Shown here: positions 7,812 through 15,794 of the stretch, piece by piece
Layout of the letters: each line of letters starts with the position of its first letter
Numbering within the stretch: the stretch's first letter is position 1
DNA from: Phelpsiimicrobium sp043802125
Lineage (GTDB): Bacteria > Omnitrophota > Gorgyraeia > Velamenicoccales > Velamenicoccaceae
Length of the DNA stretch: 17,366 nucleotides
Direction of reading: 5' to 3'
Assembly (NCBI GenBank): GCA_043802125.1
Contig: JAZDLG010000044.1
Location: forward strand, 1 to 17,366
Notes under the pieces: model-generated
Told to the model about the DNA's origin: nothing
Seen by the model: the letters and a program-made list of their open reading frames with translations, nothing else
Database searches by the model: none
Made by a program: the position numbers and the translations under genes

Positions 7812-8786
7812 ATGTTTATAGATACAGCCAAGATACATGTGAAAGCCGGCGATGGTGGCAACGGCTGCAATAGCTATTTTCGCGACACACGCGTTGAACA
7901 CGGCAAGGCTAACGGCGGCGACGGCGGCGACGGCGGCGATGTGATATTGCGGGCCGATAAGAGTATTTATACACTCCTTGATTTTCAGTATCAACGTCAT
8001 TTCAAGGCTGAGAACGGCAAGCACGGATCAAGTAATGACAAGGCAGGCGGCCGAGGCCAGGACAAGGTTGTGTCGGTGCCGCTAGGTACAGTTGTTACAG
8101 ATTTGAGCACGGGTTACCTGATCAGAGATCTAAACGAGCATGGCCTTGAAGTAATGGTGGCTAAAGGCGGTATCTCCGGCCGCGGCAATAGCCGTAACAG
8201 AGACGCAGAGCTTGGCGCCCCAGGCGAGGAGAGGGAGCTTGGCTTTAATTTAAAACTTATCGCTGATGTGGGTATTGTAGGGTTTCCAAATGCAGGAAAA
8301 TCTACGCTTATTTCAAAGATCTCAAATGCTCAGCCAAAGATAGCCAGCTATCCGTTTACGACAAAGGCGCCGACTTTGGGAGTGGTAGATCTAGAGGAAG
8401 ACGATTCTCAGTTTATCATCGCGGATATTCCGGGATTGATAGAGGGCGCCCATAAAGGCAAGGGGCTTGGTGATAAATTCTTAAAGCACGTTGAGAGGAC
8501 TAAGATCCTGGTCCATCTCGTTGATATGGCGGGCGTTGACGGCAGGGACCCTTGGGAAGATTTCAGGGTCTTAAACGAGGAGCTTGAGGCTTTTTCGCAA
8601 GATCTGACGGATAAAAAGCAGATCATTGTCGCCAATAAGATGGATTTGGAGGCGGCAGCCGTAAATATAAAAAAATTTAAAAAACACTACAGGAAAAAAT
8701 TGTTTGAAATTTCTGCCCTAAAAGCAGACGGGCTGGAGGTAGTAGTTGAAGAAATCGCGAAATACATCAAAGAAGATCGTAGTTAA
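7812..8786 (+). CDS. obgE: GTPase ObgE/CgtA
   Basis: Obg is an essential GTPase that binds the 50S subunit during late assembly and links to stress signalling. The 324-residue product has the glycine-rich Obg domain at about 1-157 (GDGGNG, GGDGGDGGDV, AKGGISGRGN). The GTPase domain follows: G1 GFPNAGKS at 157-164, the G2 motif PFTT at 181-184, G3 DIPG at 205-208, G4 NKMD at 275-278 and a G5-like SALKADG at 301-307. It ends right after the G domain, so there is no C-terminal OCT extension. No strong Shine-Dalgarno site is seen and the start is two bases after rplU, so translation is probably coupled. Its end overlaps proB by 41 bases. Confidence 0.96.
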   Translation: MFIDTAKIHVKAGDGGNGCNSYFRDTRVEHGKANGGDGGDGGDVILRADKSIYTLLDFQYQRHFKAENGKHGSSNDKAGGRGQDKVVSVPLGTVVTDLSTGYLIRDLNEHGLEVMVAKGGISGRGNSRNRDAELGAPGEERELGFNLKLIADVGIVGFPNAGKSTLISKISNAQPKIASYPFTTKAPTLGVVDLEEDDSQFIIADIPGLIEGAHKGKGLGDKFLKHVERTKILVHLVDMAGVDGRDPWEDFRVLNEELEAFSQDLTDKKQIIVANKMDLEAAAVNIKKFKKHYRKKLFEISALKADGLEVVVEEIAKYIKEDRS

Positions 8787-9567
8787 AGTAGGCGCAAGCG
8801 TTTTGACCGGTGGCGGGACCTCTATCGTGGCGGAGAACTTAAGCCGCGTTGTGCGTCATATCGCCGGTTTTGTAAAAGAAGGCAAGGATGTGGTTTTGGT
8901 GACCTCCGGAGCTATAGCCAGCGGTTTATCTGTTCTGGGATTTAAAAAGAGGCCGACAGAACTTTCAGAGCTGCAGGCTGCGGCTGCCGTCGGACAGAAT
9001 ATTCTTATGCACGCATACTCCATTGAATTTAGAAAGCACGATATTAGGTGCGCTCAGATCTTGCTGACCCGTGACGATTTCAGGGACCGTAAAAAGTATT
9101 TGCGTAATACCATCAGTACTTTACTTCGGCATAAGATCATTCCAATTATCAATGAGAATGATTCTGTAGCTGTGGACGAGATAAAATTCGGGGATAATGA
9201 TACGCTATCCGCGCATGTGGCAGTAGTCGTTGGCGCCCGCGGCTTGCTTATTTTAACCGATATTGATGGTCTATATAAAAATTTTAAATCTAAGTCTAAG
9301 CATGGCGCGCCGCTAAAAGAAGTTGTTTGTATTGACCGCAATGTAAAAAAAGCGGCATGCGGCACTGACAATGCCTCTTGTGTCGGCGGCATGTCTACAA
9401 AGATCATTGCCGCGCGTATTGCCACGAACAAAGGCATCGCGGTTATTATTGCCAACGGCCTTAAAGATGCACTTAGAATAGATTTTGACGCGTCTTCGTA
9501 TGACAGCTATGACGGCACGCGCTTCACTCGCTTCGCGCGTTTCACGCGCTCTGCGCGCGCCAGGTAG
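8746..9567 (+). CDS. proB: Glutamate 5-kinase without PUA domain
   Basis: ProB phosphorylates L-glutamate to glutamyl-5-phosphate, the first step of proline synthesis. The 273-residue product has the amino-acid-kinase fold: IVVKVGASVLTGGG at 11-24, VTSGAIASG at 52-60, IINENDSVAVDEIKFGDNDTLSA at about 134-156, LTDIDGLY at 170-177 and VGGMSTK at 213-219. The TTG start at 8746 lies inside obgE and has GGAGG six bases upstream; no later start would retain the phosphate-binding VKVG loop. E. coli ProB has about 367 residues including a C-terminal PUA domain; here the PUA domain is absent. After GTRF (257-260) the tail is low-complexity (repeating Arg, Phe, Thr and Ala), encoded by a GC-rich palindromic repeat. 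The kinase domain looks intact. Confidence 0.93.
   Translation: MKKSRNTSKKIVVKVGASVLTGGGTSIVAENLSRVVRHIAGFVKEGKDVVLVTSGAIASGLSVLGFKKRPTELSELQAAAAVGQNILMHAYSIEFRKHDIRCAQILLTRDDFRDRKKYLRNTISTLLRHKIIPIINENDSVAVDEIKFGDNDTLSAHVAVVVGARGLLILTDIDGLYKNFKSKSKHGAPLKEVVCIDRNVKKAACGTDNASCVGGMSTKIIAARIATNKGIAVIIANGLKDALRIDFDASSYDSYDGTRFTRFARFTRSARAR
9517..9560. repeat. GC-rich palindromic repeat forming the 3' end of proB
   Basis: ACGCGC (9517-9522), GCGCGT (9535-9540) and ACGCGC (9544-9549) alternate as complementary arms, followed by a TGCGCGCGC run. Either the first two or the last two arms can form a hairpin. The composition differs sharply from the rest of proB and the encoded tail matches no kinase sequence, which suggests a mobile palindromic element that landed in or replaced the gene end. 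Confidence 0.55.
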
Positions 9568-9573
9568 GAAATT

Positions 9574-10836
9574 ATGAAAACAGCAATGATCAAAAAACTT
9601 AGTAAATCAGCGCATTGCGCAAAAGAGGCGTCAAGGGTGCTTGCCGGCTTGTCTTCCGAAAAAAAGAACGAAGTCTTAACGCTCATGGCGCAGGCGCTGA
9701 TAGACAAGAAAGAAACAATAATCTGCGCTAATAAAAAGGATTTAAAAAATGCGCAGGAAAAGAAGTTGTCCGTTGCTTTCATTGAAAGGCTTACGGTCAG
9801 CGAGAAACGCATAAACGAGATGGCGCAATCTTTGCTTGAGATCTCAAAGCTCCACGACCCGGTAGGTAAGGATATAAAGACCTGGAGCAGGCCCAACGGC
9901 CTTTTAATATCTAAAGTGCGCGTCCCTATCGGCGTTATCCTTATAATCTATGAGTCAAGGCCTAACGTGACAAGCGATTGTATCGGCCTTTGTTTTAAAT
10001 CGGGCAATGCCGTTATCTTAAGAGGCGGGAAAGAGGCTTTGTGTTCAAATGCCGTTATTTATGACGTATTAAAAAAAGTCATTCTTGATGCCGGCCTGCC
10101 GGAAGCGGCTGTAAGTTTCATTAAGTTGACGGATAGGAAGGCTGTTGATATCTTGCTTTCTTTGGATAAGTATATTGACCTTGTGATGCCGCGCGGCGGT
10201 GAATCTTTGATACGCCAGGTGCGCGACAAATCAAAGATACCGGTCATAAAGCATTATAAAGGCGTCTGCCATGTCTTCGTTGATCGGGCGGCAGATTTTG
10301 CTATGGCGCAACGTATTATATTGAACGCTAAAGTGCAGCGGCCGGCAGTATGTAACGCCATTGAGACGCTTCTTGTGCATGAGTCTGTTGCCCGTGATTT
10401 TTTGCCGACTATGATAGAAGCTCTCACGGACGCGCGCGTAGAAATACGCGGGTGTGAGAAGACGCGTAAAATAGTCAAGGATGTAAAAAGAGCTACAGAC
10501 AAGGATTGGAGCACCGAGTATCTGGATCTTATTTTATCTGTCAGGGTCGTGCGCGATATAGATGAGGCGATAGCCCATATCAATGGTTACGGGTCAAACC
10601 ACTCGGACACTATTGTGACGCAAGACGAGGAGGCCGCTGAAAAGTTTTTAAAACAAATAGACTCGGCTTGTGTTTATGTGAATGCCTCTACGCGCTTCAC
10701 GGATGGATATCAGTTCGGTTTCGGCGCAGAGATAGGGATTTCAACCGATAAGCTCCACGCGCGAGGCCCGATGGGATTAGAAGAATTGACAACTTACAAA
10801 TATGCCATCAGGGGAACCGGCCAGATACGGGAATAG
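9574..10836 (+). CDS. proA: Gamma-glutamyl phosphate reductase
   Basis: ProA reduces glutamyl-5-phosphate with NADPH to glutamate-5-semialdehyde, the second step of proline synthesis, and is an aldehyde-dehydrogenase-fold enzyme. The 420-residue product has the normal length. It shows VPIGVILIIYESRPNVT at about 117-133, GNAVILRGGKEA at about 144-155, the catalytic Cys at C260 within QRPAVCNAIETLLVH, and a typical end (GRGP-like ARGPMGLEELTTYKY at 396-410). The ATG has AGGA four bases upstream, overlapping the proB stop. proB and proA adjacent on one transcript supports channelling of the unstable intermediate. No proC is visible in the window. Confidence 0.96.
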   Translation: MKTAMIKKLSKSAHCAKEASRVLAGLSSEKKNEVLTLMAQALIDKKETIICANKKDLKNAQEKKLSVAFIERLTVSEKRINEMAQSLLEISKLHDPVGKDIKTWSRPNGLLISKVRVPIGVILIIYESRPNVTSDCIGLCFKSGNAVILRGGKEALCSNAVIYDVLKKVILDAGLPEAAVSFIKLTDRKAVDILLSLDKYIDLVMPRGGESLIRQVRDKSKIPVIKHYKGVCHVFVDRAADFAMAQRIILNAKVQRPAVCNAIETLLVHESVARDFLPTMIEALTDARVEIRGCEKTRKIVKDVKRATDKDWSTEYLDLILSVRVVRDIDEAIAHINGYGSNHSDTIVTQDEEAAEKFLKQIDSACVYVNASTRFTDGYQFGFGAEIGISTDKLHARGPMGLEELTTYKYAIRGTGQIRE

Positions 10837-10852
10837 CGTTATTAACTATATT

Positions 10853-11419
10853 ATGAAAATAGGTATCCTTGGCGGAACATTTAATCCGATACACTACGGC
10901 CATCTTATCCTGGGCGAACAGGTGTTGGGGCAGTTAAAGCTTGACCGCGTTATTTTTGTGCCGACTTTTATACCTCCGCATAAAAGCAAAAAAGACGTGA
11001 TCGGATCTCAGACCAGGCTTGATATGATAAAATTGGCTGTCAGGGGTAATAGCCATTTTACTGTCTCAGACTTGGAAATATGCCGAAAAGGCATGTCTTA
11101 TACCGTAGATACGCTACGCCAGATCAAGAAGAAGTATCCTTTAAGCGAGCTGTTCTTTATTTGCGGTTCGGATCTGGTCAGCGAAATACCGAAGTGGAAG
11201 GATGTAGGTGAGATCTATAAATTGGCCAGGTTTGTTTTGGCCAAGCGGCCGGGTTTTGGAAAACGTTTAAGCGGCAAGCCATTCTTAAAGATAGATGTGG
11301 CTCAGGTGGATATTTCGTCATCTTTGATACGCGCTTTGGTCAAGCGCGATCGGTCTATCCGCTATTTGACGCCTTCAAATGTTGTCAAATATATTCAAAC
11401 GCATAGGTTGTATCGTTAG
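10853..11419 (+). CDS. nadD: Nicotinate-nucleotide adenylyltransferase
   Basis: NadD adenylates nicotinate mononucleotide to deamido-NAD, the penultimate step of NAD synthesis. The 188-residue product begins with KIGILGGTFNPIHYGHL, containing the HxGH nucleotidyltransferase motif at 14-17. It also has CGSDLVSEIPKWK at about 104-116 and the second motif ISSSLIR at 154-160. The frame is open upstream to 10802, but that stretch overlaps proA and is not family-like, so the ATG at 10853 is chosen although no clear Shine-Dalgarno site precedes it. In many genomes rsfS follows nadD; here rpe follows. Confidence 0.94.
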   Translation: MKIGILGGTFNPIHYGHLILGEQVLGQLKLDRVIFVPTFIPPHKSKKDVIGSQTRLDMIKLAVRGNSHFTVSDLEICRKGMSYTVDTLRQIKKKYPLSELFFICGSDLVSEIPKWKDVGEIYKLARFVLAKRPGFGKRLSGKPFLKIDVAQVDISSSLIRALVKRDRSIRYLTPSNVVKYIQTHRLYR

Positions 11420-11434
11420 GGAGCATAGGAGTCT

Positions 11435-12097
11435 ATGAAGATAAAAATAGGTCCGTCCATACTGTCATGCGATTTTGCCAACCTGGAGAGTGAAGTCAAA
11501 CGCGCCAAAGACGCGGGCGCGGATTTCCTGCATGTTGACGTGATGGACGGGCATTTTGTGCCTAATATAACTGTAGGCCCCGGGGTTGTGGCAGTTTTGA
11601 GAAGCAAAACAGACCTGCCTATTCACGCTCATTTGATGATAGAGAATCCGGAAGATTACATTGAGGCCTTTGCGGATAGCGGGGCTGATATCATCAGCTT
11701 TCACATTGAAGTTTTAGGCAAAGCCCGTAACAGCCGTATTAAAAAAGCGAATATGATCATAAGGAAAATAAAAAAGTTAAACAAACGGCCGGCTATCGCC
11801 ATCAACCCTTCCACGCCTATCGTAGAAATCAAGCAGCTCTTAGATAAGGTTGATTGGATCCTGGTCATGAGCGTCAACCCGGGTTTCGGCGGCCAGGATT
11901 TTATCCCTGCCGTCCTGCCTAAGATATTTGAACTCCGCAATATTTTTGAAGGCGATATTGAAGTAGACGGCGGTATCAATGATGTCGTCTCAAAAGAAGT
12001 CATACGCAAGGGCGCTAACGTGATCGCGGCAGGCACATATTTGTTCAAGGCGGCAAATATGAAGGATGCCATAAGGAGGCTTAAAAATGACGAATAG
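11435..12097 (+). CDS. rpe: Ribulose-phosphate 3-epimerase
   Basis: Rpe interconverts ribulose-5-phosphate and xylulose-5-phosphate in the pentose-phosphate pathway, using a TIM barrel with a metal and two acid-base Asp residues. The 220-residue product has the normal length. It shows GPSILSCDFANL at 6-17, HVDVMDGHFVPNIT with the metal/catalytic residues at about 33-46, HLMIENPEDY at about 66-75, MSVNPGFGGQ at 145-154 and the second catalytic VDGGIN around D178. The usual D-V-H-L-M reads H-A-H-L-M here (64-68), a mild deviation next to a conserved His. AGGAG lies three bases before the ATG. The gene overlaps the next one by 11 bases. Confidence 0.95.
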   Translation: MKIKIGPSILSCDFANLESEVKRAKDAGADFLHVDVMDGHFVPNITVGPGVVAVLRSKTDLPIHAHLMIENPEDYIEAFADSGADIISFHIEVLGKARNSRIKKANMIIRKIKKLNKRPAIAINPSTPIVEIKQLLDKVDWILVMSVNPGFGGQDFIPAVLPKIFELRNIFEGDIEVDGGINDVVSKEVIRKGANVIAAGTYLFKAANMKDAIRRLKNDE

Positions 12098-13538
12098 CGG
12101 TTCTGACGACGCAAAAACCATCAAGTTCGGCACAGACGGCTGGCGCGCAGTCATTGCCGATGATTTTACTTTTGTTAACTTAAAGTCAGTCGCGCAGGCA
12201 ACTGCGGATTACGCCGTAGAGAATTTAAAAAAACCAGATGGCCGGAAAATTGGTATCTGCGTCGGGTATGATACGAGATTTTTATCGGATAAGTTTGCGC
12301 AAACCGTAGCAGAGGTGATGAGCGCTAACGGCATCACAGTCTTTTTATCGGACAGGGCGGTCCCGACACCTGCGTTAAGTTTTGCGGTAAAATCAAGAAA
12401 ACTAGACCTTGGCGTCATGATAACCGCAAGCCATAATCCGCCTGAATTTAACGGTTTTAAGATCAAAAATTCATCGGGCGGCGCGGCAGACGTCACAGTC
12501 ACGCAAAGGGTGGAGTCACTTATCGGTTCAGGTAACGTTAAATTTCAGTTATTACCCGAAGCCATAAAAAACGGTTCAGTGACTGTCGCCAATATTTCCA
12601 AGGATTATGTTGATTTCTTGCGTTCGTATATAGATAAGAGGGCTTTTAAAAAGTCCAGATTCAAGGTACTGCTTGACGCGATGTACGGCTCGGGCAATAG
12701 TTTTATCGCCGATGTTTTAAAGGGTACAGGCATCAGGTTATCTTTGATGCGCAACGAGATCAATCCTCATTTCGACGGCCGCGGACCGGAGCCGGTTGAG
12801 GAGAACGTGCAGAAGATAATCAGCAGGATGAAAAAGGAAAAATTTGATATCGGCCTGATCTTAGACGGCGATGCTGACCGTATCGCAGCCGTTGATTCCA
12901 AGGGGCATTATATCCCGCCGCAGAAGATCTTAGGGTTATTAGCGCTCCATCTAAAACAGGATAAGAAGTGGAGCGGCGGCATTGTGACGACCATCTGTGG
13001 CACGACGATGCTTGAACATATCGCCAAGGATCTCGGCGTCAAGCTATATGAAACGCCGGTAGGGTTTAAGTATATCTCCAACCTGATGGAGACTGAGGAC
13101 ATATTGGTCGGAGGCGAAGAGGCAGGCGGTATGGGTCTTAAAAATTATATACCCGAACGTGACGGGATATTGGCAGGCCTGATGTTAGTTGAGATGATGA
13201 TCCACAGGAAGAAAAAAATAGATAAGATCCTGGCCGAAATGGAGAAGAAGTACGGCCGTTATTATTATTTGCGGTGCGATATTAAATTAAAGTCAAAGAA
13301 CTATTCGCTAGGCCCTAAGCAGCTTAAGGTGGGCGAGCTTGTAGGCAAAAAAGTTACACAGGTCAAAGATTACGATGGCATTAAATTGATCTGCGAAGAT
13401 GAAAGCTGGCTGATGTTCCGGTTTTCAGGCACTGAGCCGAAAATGAGGGTTTATTCAGAGGCCAAGAGCATTAAAAGGGCAAAAGCATTAATTACGCTTG
13501 GGGGCCGGATCGTTAACAGGGAGATACAGTATCTCTGA
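12087..13538 (+). CDS. Phosphoglucomutase/phosphomannomutase family protein
   Basis: This is an alpha-D-phosphohexomutase, which moves phosphate between C1 and C6 of a hexose phosphate via a phosphoserine. All four family motifs are present in the 483 residues: the active-site TASHNPPEFNGFK with Ser115, the metal loop DGDADR at 260-265, the sugar-binding GGEEAGG at 342-348 and the phosphate-binding RFSGTEP at 445-451. The N-terminal KFGTDGWR (13-20) is also typical. The GGEEAGG loop favours glucose/mannose-phosphate enzymes over GlmM, but the substrate cannot be fixed from sequence. AAGGAGG seven bases before the ATG sits within the end of rpe. The stop shares one base with the next start. 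Confidence 0.93.
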   Translation: MTNSGSDDAKTIKFGTDGWRAVIADDFTFVNLKSVAQATADYAVENLKKPDGRKIGICVGYDTRFLSDKFAQTVAEVMSANGITVFLSDRAVPTPALSFAVKSRKLDLGVMITASHNPPEFNGFKIKNSSGGAADVTVTQRVESLIGSGNVKFQLLPEAIKNGSVTVANISKDYVDFLRSYIDKRAFKKSRFKVLLDAMYGSGNSFIADVLKGTGIRLSLMRNEINPHFDGRGPEPVEENVQKIISRMKKEKFDIGLILDGDADRIAAVDSKGHYIPPQKILGLLALHLKQDKKWSGGIVTTICGTTMLEHIAKDLGVKLYETPVGFKYISNLMETEDILVGGEEAGGMGLKNYIPERDGILAGLMLVEMMIHRKKKIDKILAEMEKKYGRYYYLRCDIKLKSKNYSLGPKQLKVGELVGKKVTQVKDYDGIKLICEDESWLMFRFSGTEPKMRVYSEAKSIKRAKALITLGGRIVNREIQYL

Positions 13539-14140
13539 TGTTTTACGCTTTCTGGAAATTCTTTTGTTGGTTGTGTTCAGTTCTTTATCTGCCTACAACA
13601 GTCAAGGGCGAAAAAAATATTCCTAAAAAAGGCGGTTTCATCCTAGCCTGCAATCACGTAAGCTATCTTGATCCTGTGATCTTCGGTATATCGTGCCCGA
13701 GGCCGTTGAATTATATGGCCCGGGAGTCTTTGTTTGAAAATCGCGTTTTCGGCTGGCTTCTGGCGCGCGTGAATGTTTTTCCGATAAAGCGTTCCTCAGC
13801 TGACATAGGCGCTATCAAAGAGGCGCTCAGGCGTTTGAAAATAGGCGGCGGGATATTGCTTTTTCCCGAAGGGACGCGCAGTTCCAACGGCCGGATAGGC
13901 GGAGGCCTGGAGGGCGTTGGTTTTTTGGCGCGTAAGAGCAATGCGCCTGTGATCCCGGCTTTTATCAAAGGCACCCAAAACGCCATGCCAAAGGGGGCCA
14001 GATCCGTTAAGCCGGCACGCCTTACGGTTGTTTTCGGACCCGCGGTGAGATTCCTTGAGGAGAGCTGTGTCTCTGACAAAGTCAGGACCGCGGAGATCAT
14101 GAGACAGATAGCGCTTCTTAAAGATACCTTGACAAATTAG
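13538..14140 (+). CDS. plsC: 1-acyl-sn-glycerol-3-phosphate acyltransferase
   Basis: PlsC adds the second acyl chain to lysophosphatidic acid, giving phosphatidic acid for membrane lipids. The 200-residue product shows the catalytic HX4D box as NHVSYLD (H40, D45), an N-terminal hydrophobic segment at about 1-18, FPIKR at 81-85 and the glycerol-phosphate-binding FPEGTRS at 109-115, then VIPAFIKGT at about 138-146. The length is slightly short but all blocks are there. It is read from an ATG overlapping the previous stop (TGATG), so it is translationally coupled. Its last codons contain the -35 box of the next promoter. Confidence 0.93.
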   Translation: MFYAFWKFFCWLCSVLYLPTTVKGEKNIPKKGGFILACNHVSYLDPVIFGISCPRPLNYMARESLFENRVFGWLLARVNVFPIKRSSADIGAIKEALRRLKIGGGILLFPEGTRSSNGRIGGGLEGVGFLARKSNAPVIPAFIKGTQNAMPKGARSVKPARLTVVFGPAVRFLEESCVSDKVRTAEIMRQIALLKDTLTN

Positions 14141-14157
14141 CCGTTTTTGTGGATAAT
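14129..14157 (+). promoter_or_regulatory. Sigma-70-type promoter for rpsA
   Basis: A perfect TTGACA (14129-14134) and GATAAT (14152-14157) are separated by exactly 17 bases. Transcription would start near 14164, about 80 bases before the S1 start. The -35 box lies in the final codons of plsC. This marks a break between the long metabolic run and the S1-TyrRS unit, although read-through from upstream is possible because no terminator is seen. Confidence 0.7.
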
Positions 14158-14196
14158 TATAATCTTTCGCATCTCGCGTGGCATATAAAAGATAGA

Positions 14197-14214
14197 CGCA
14201 GCAGGGATGCTGCG
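14197..14214 (+). promoter_or_regulatory. Hairpin in the rpsA leader
   Basis: CGCAGCA (14197-14203) pairs with TGCTGCG (14208-14214) around a GGGA loop, giving a 7-bp stem in the untranslated leader and ending 17 bases before the Shine-Dalgarno run. S1 is known in other bacteria to repress its own mRNA by binding structured leaders; such a role here is inference. Confidence 0.45.
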
Positions 14215-14245
14215 CTATTAATAATGAGTAAAGGGGGAATTTTTT

Positions 14246-15793
14246 GTGGTTGAAGAGAAGAACAGCATTTTAGCTAGTCTGTACGAACAGAGTTTTAAAG
14301 AGATCAAGGAAGGGGAGATCATTAAGGGTAAGATAGTCAGGATAAGCCCTAAGGATGTTCTTGTGGATGTGGGGTATAAGTCGGAAGGGGTTGTGGCTCG
14401 CGAAGAATTTACGGGCGCTGCTGATATGATCGTTGGGCAGGAAGTTGAAGTCTACGTAGACAGCATTGAAGATGACAACGGAATGATCGTACTCTCGCGG
14501 GATAAGGCCAGACGCCTTCACGGCTGGGATAAGATAAACCAAGGGTTTAAAGAGGGCGATCTAGTTGACGGCGTTATCCGTAAGAAAGTGAAAGGCGGAT
14601 TCATTGTTGACGTGTATGGCCTTGAAGGTTTTTTGCCGGCGAGCCTTGCTATGTTCAGGAATGTCAGCGAGCGAGAGATCATCAGCGGTTCTTTCAAGTT
14701 CAAAATCGTCAAAATAAATACGTTGCGCAAGAGCCTTATTGTTTCCCGTAAAGAAGCTGTTCAGAAAGAGAAGGAAGATACGCGCGCCAAATTCTGGGAG
14801 AATCGCAAAGTAGGTGACATCTGCTCCGGATTTGTGAAGAATATCACGGACTTCGGCGCTTTTGTGGACTTAGGCGGCGTGGACGGCCTTCTTCATATCA
14901 CGGATATGAGTTGGTCCCGCATCTCTCATCCTTCTGAATTATTGGCTGTGGGAGATAAGATAGAAGTCACTATTCTAGGTTTGAACAAAGAGAGCTCTAA
15001 GGTATCTTTGGGTTTAAAACAGAGGATGACTGACCCCTGGGGTGTTATAGAGACTAAATTCCCCGTTGGGACGAGGACAAAAGGCAAGGTGGTCAATATC
15101 GTCCCCTACGGTGTTTTTGTGGAGTTGGAAAAGGGGATAGAAGGGCTTATCCACGTCTCCGAGATTTCCTGGCAGAAGAGGAATATCAATACGCAGGAAC
15201 TTTTCGCTATCGGAGATATGGTTGAAGTCCAGGTGCTTAATATTGAGAAAGATAACCGCAGGATCTCTTTGAGCATCAAGCAGCTTGAAGGTAATCCCTG
15301 GATTGAGGCTGACGCGAAGTATCCTGTCAATGCCAAGGTCTCAGGTAAGATATCCGGTTTCACTGACTTCGGCGCTTTTGTTGAACTTGACGGCAACTTG
15401 GACGGGATGATCCATGTTTCAGATATGTCCTGGACAAGGCGCGTTATGAATCCTCAGGAGATATTAAAGAAGGGGCAGAAGGTTGAAGTGGTCGTGCTTT
15501 CCGTGGATGCGCAGAACAAAAAGATCTCTCTGGGCTTAAAGCAGCTCATGGAAAACCCTTGGCCTAAGATAGCTCAAAACTTTCCCATAGGAACAGAGTG
15601 CGAGGGCGATGTAACTTCAAAGAATAATTTTGGGGTTTTTGTGCGTCTCAATGAAGACTTAGAGGGGCTTCTGTATATCAACGAGATCCCTAAAGAGCAA
15701 TTTGATAAGGTCAACATCGGCGACAAAATAAAAGTCAAGATCATTAAAGTTGATGTAGAGTCCGCCAAGATAGGCCTGGGGTTAGCCGTTTGA
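14246..15793 (+). CDS. rpsA: 30S ribosomal protein S1 (bS1)
   Basis: S1 binds mRNA and helps it dock on the 30S subunit. The 515-residue product contains six S1 OB-fold domains at about 23-86, 103-168, 189-257, 275-344, 361-431 and 448-513. Domains 3 to 5 carry the clearest RNA-binding signatures (TDFGAFVDL, VPYGVFVEL, TDFGAFVEL, each followed by G-LIH-type and SW motifs). This is the six-domain E. coli-like arrangement, slightly shorter than the 557 residues of E. coli. The GTG start has AGGGGG eight bases upstream. The gene has its own promoter and is followed one base later by tyrS, so the two are probably co-transcribed. Confidence 0.96.
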   Translation: MVEEKNSILASLYEQSFKEIKEGEIIKGKIVRISPKDVLVDVGYKSEGVVAREEFTGAADMIVGQEVEVYVDSIEDDNGMIVLSRDKARRLHGWDKINQGFKEGDLVDGVIRKKVKGGFIVDVYGLEGFLPASLAMFRNVSEREIISGSFKFKIVKINTLRKSLIVSRKEAVQKEKEDTRAKFWENRKVGDICSGFVKNITDFGAFVDLGGVDGLLHITDMSWSRISHPSELLAVGDKIEVTILGLNKESSKVSLGLKQRMTDPWGVIETKFPVGTRTKGKVVNIVPYGVFVELEKGIEGLIHVSEISWQKRNINTQELFAIGDMVEVQVLNIEKDNRRISLSIKQLEGNPWIEADAKYPVNAKVSGKISGFTDFGAFVELDGNLDGMIHVSDMSWTRRVMNPQEILKKGQKVEVVVLSVDAQNKKISLGLKQLMENPWPKIAQNFPIGTECEGDVTSKNNFGVFVRLNEDLEGLLYINEIPKEQFDKVNIGDKIKVKIIKVDVESAKIGLGLAV

Positions 15794-15794
15794 T

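Noticed and set aside
7913..7940. Tandem 9-base repeat GGCGGCGAC in obgE
   Set aside because: It encodes the GGDGGDGGD stretch that is a normal part of the glycine-rich Obg domain.
11465..12114. Long minus-strand reading frames opposite rpe, proA, pilQ and other genes
   Set aside because: They lie opposite well-supported conserved genes, have no ribosome sites or recognisable motifs, and are typical shadows of codon usage.
14158..14163. Perfect TATAAT before rpsA
   Set aside because: It is 23 bases from the TTGACA and no other -35 fits; GATAAT at 14152 with 17-base spacing is the better -10, though both may contribute.
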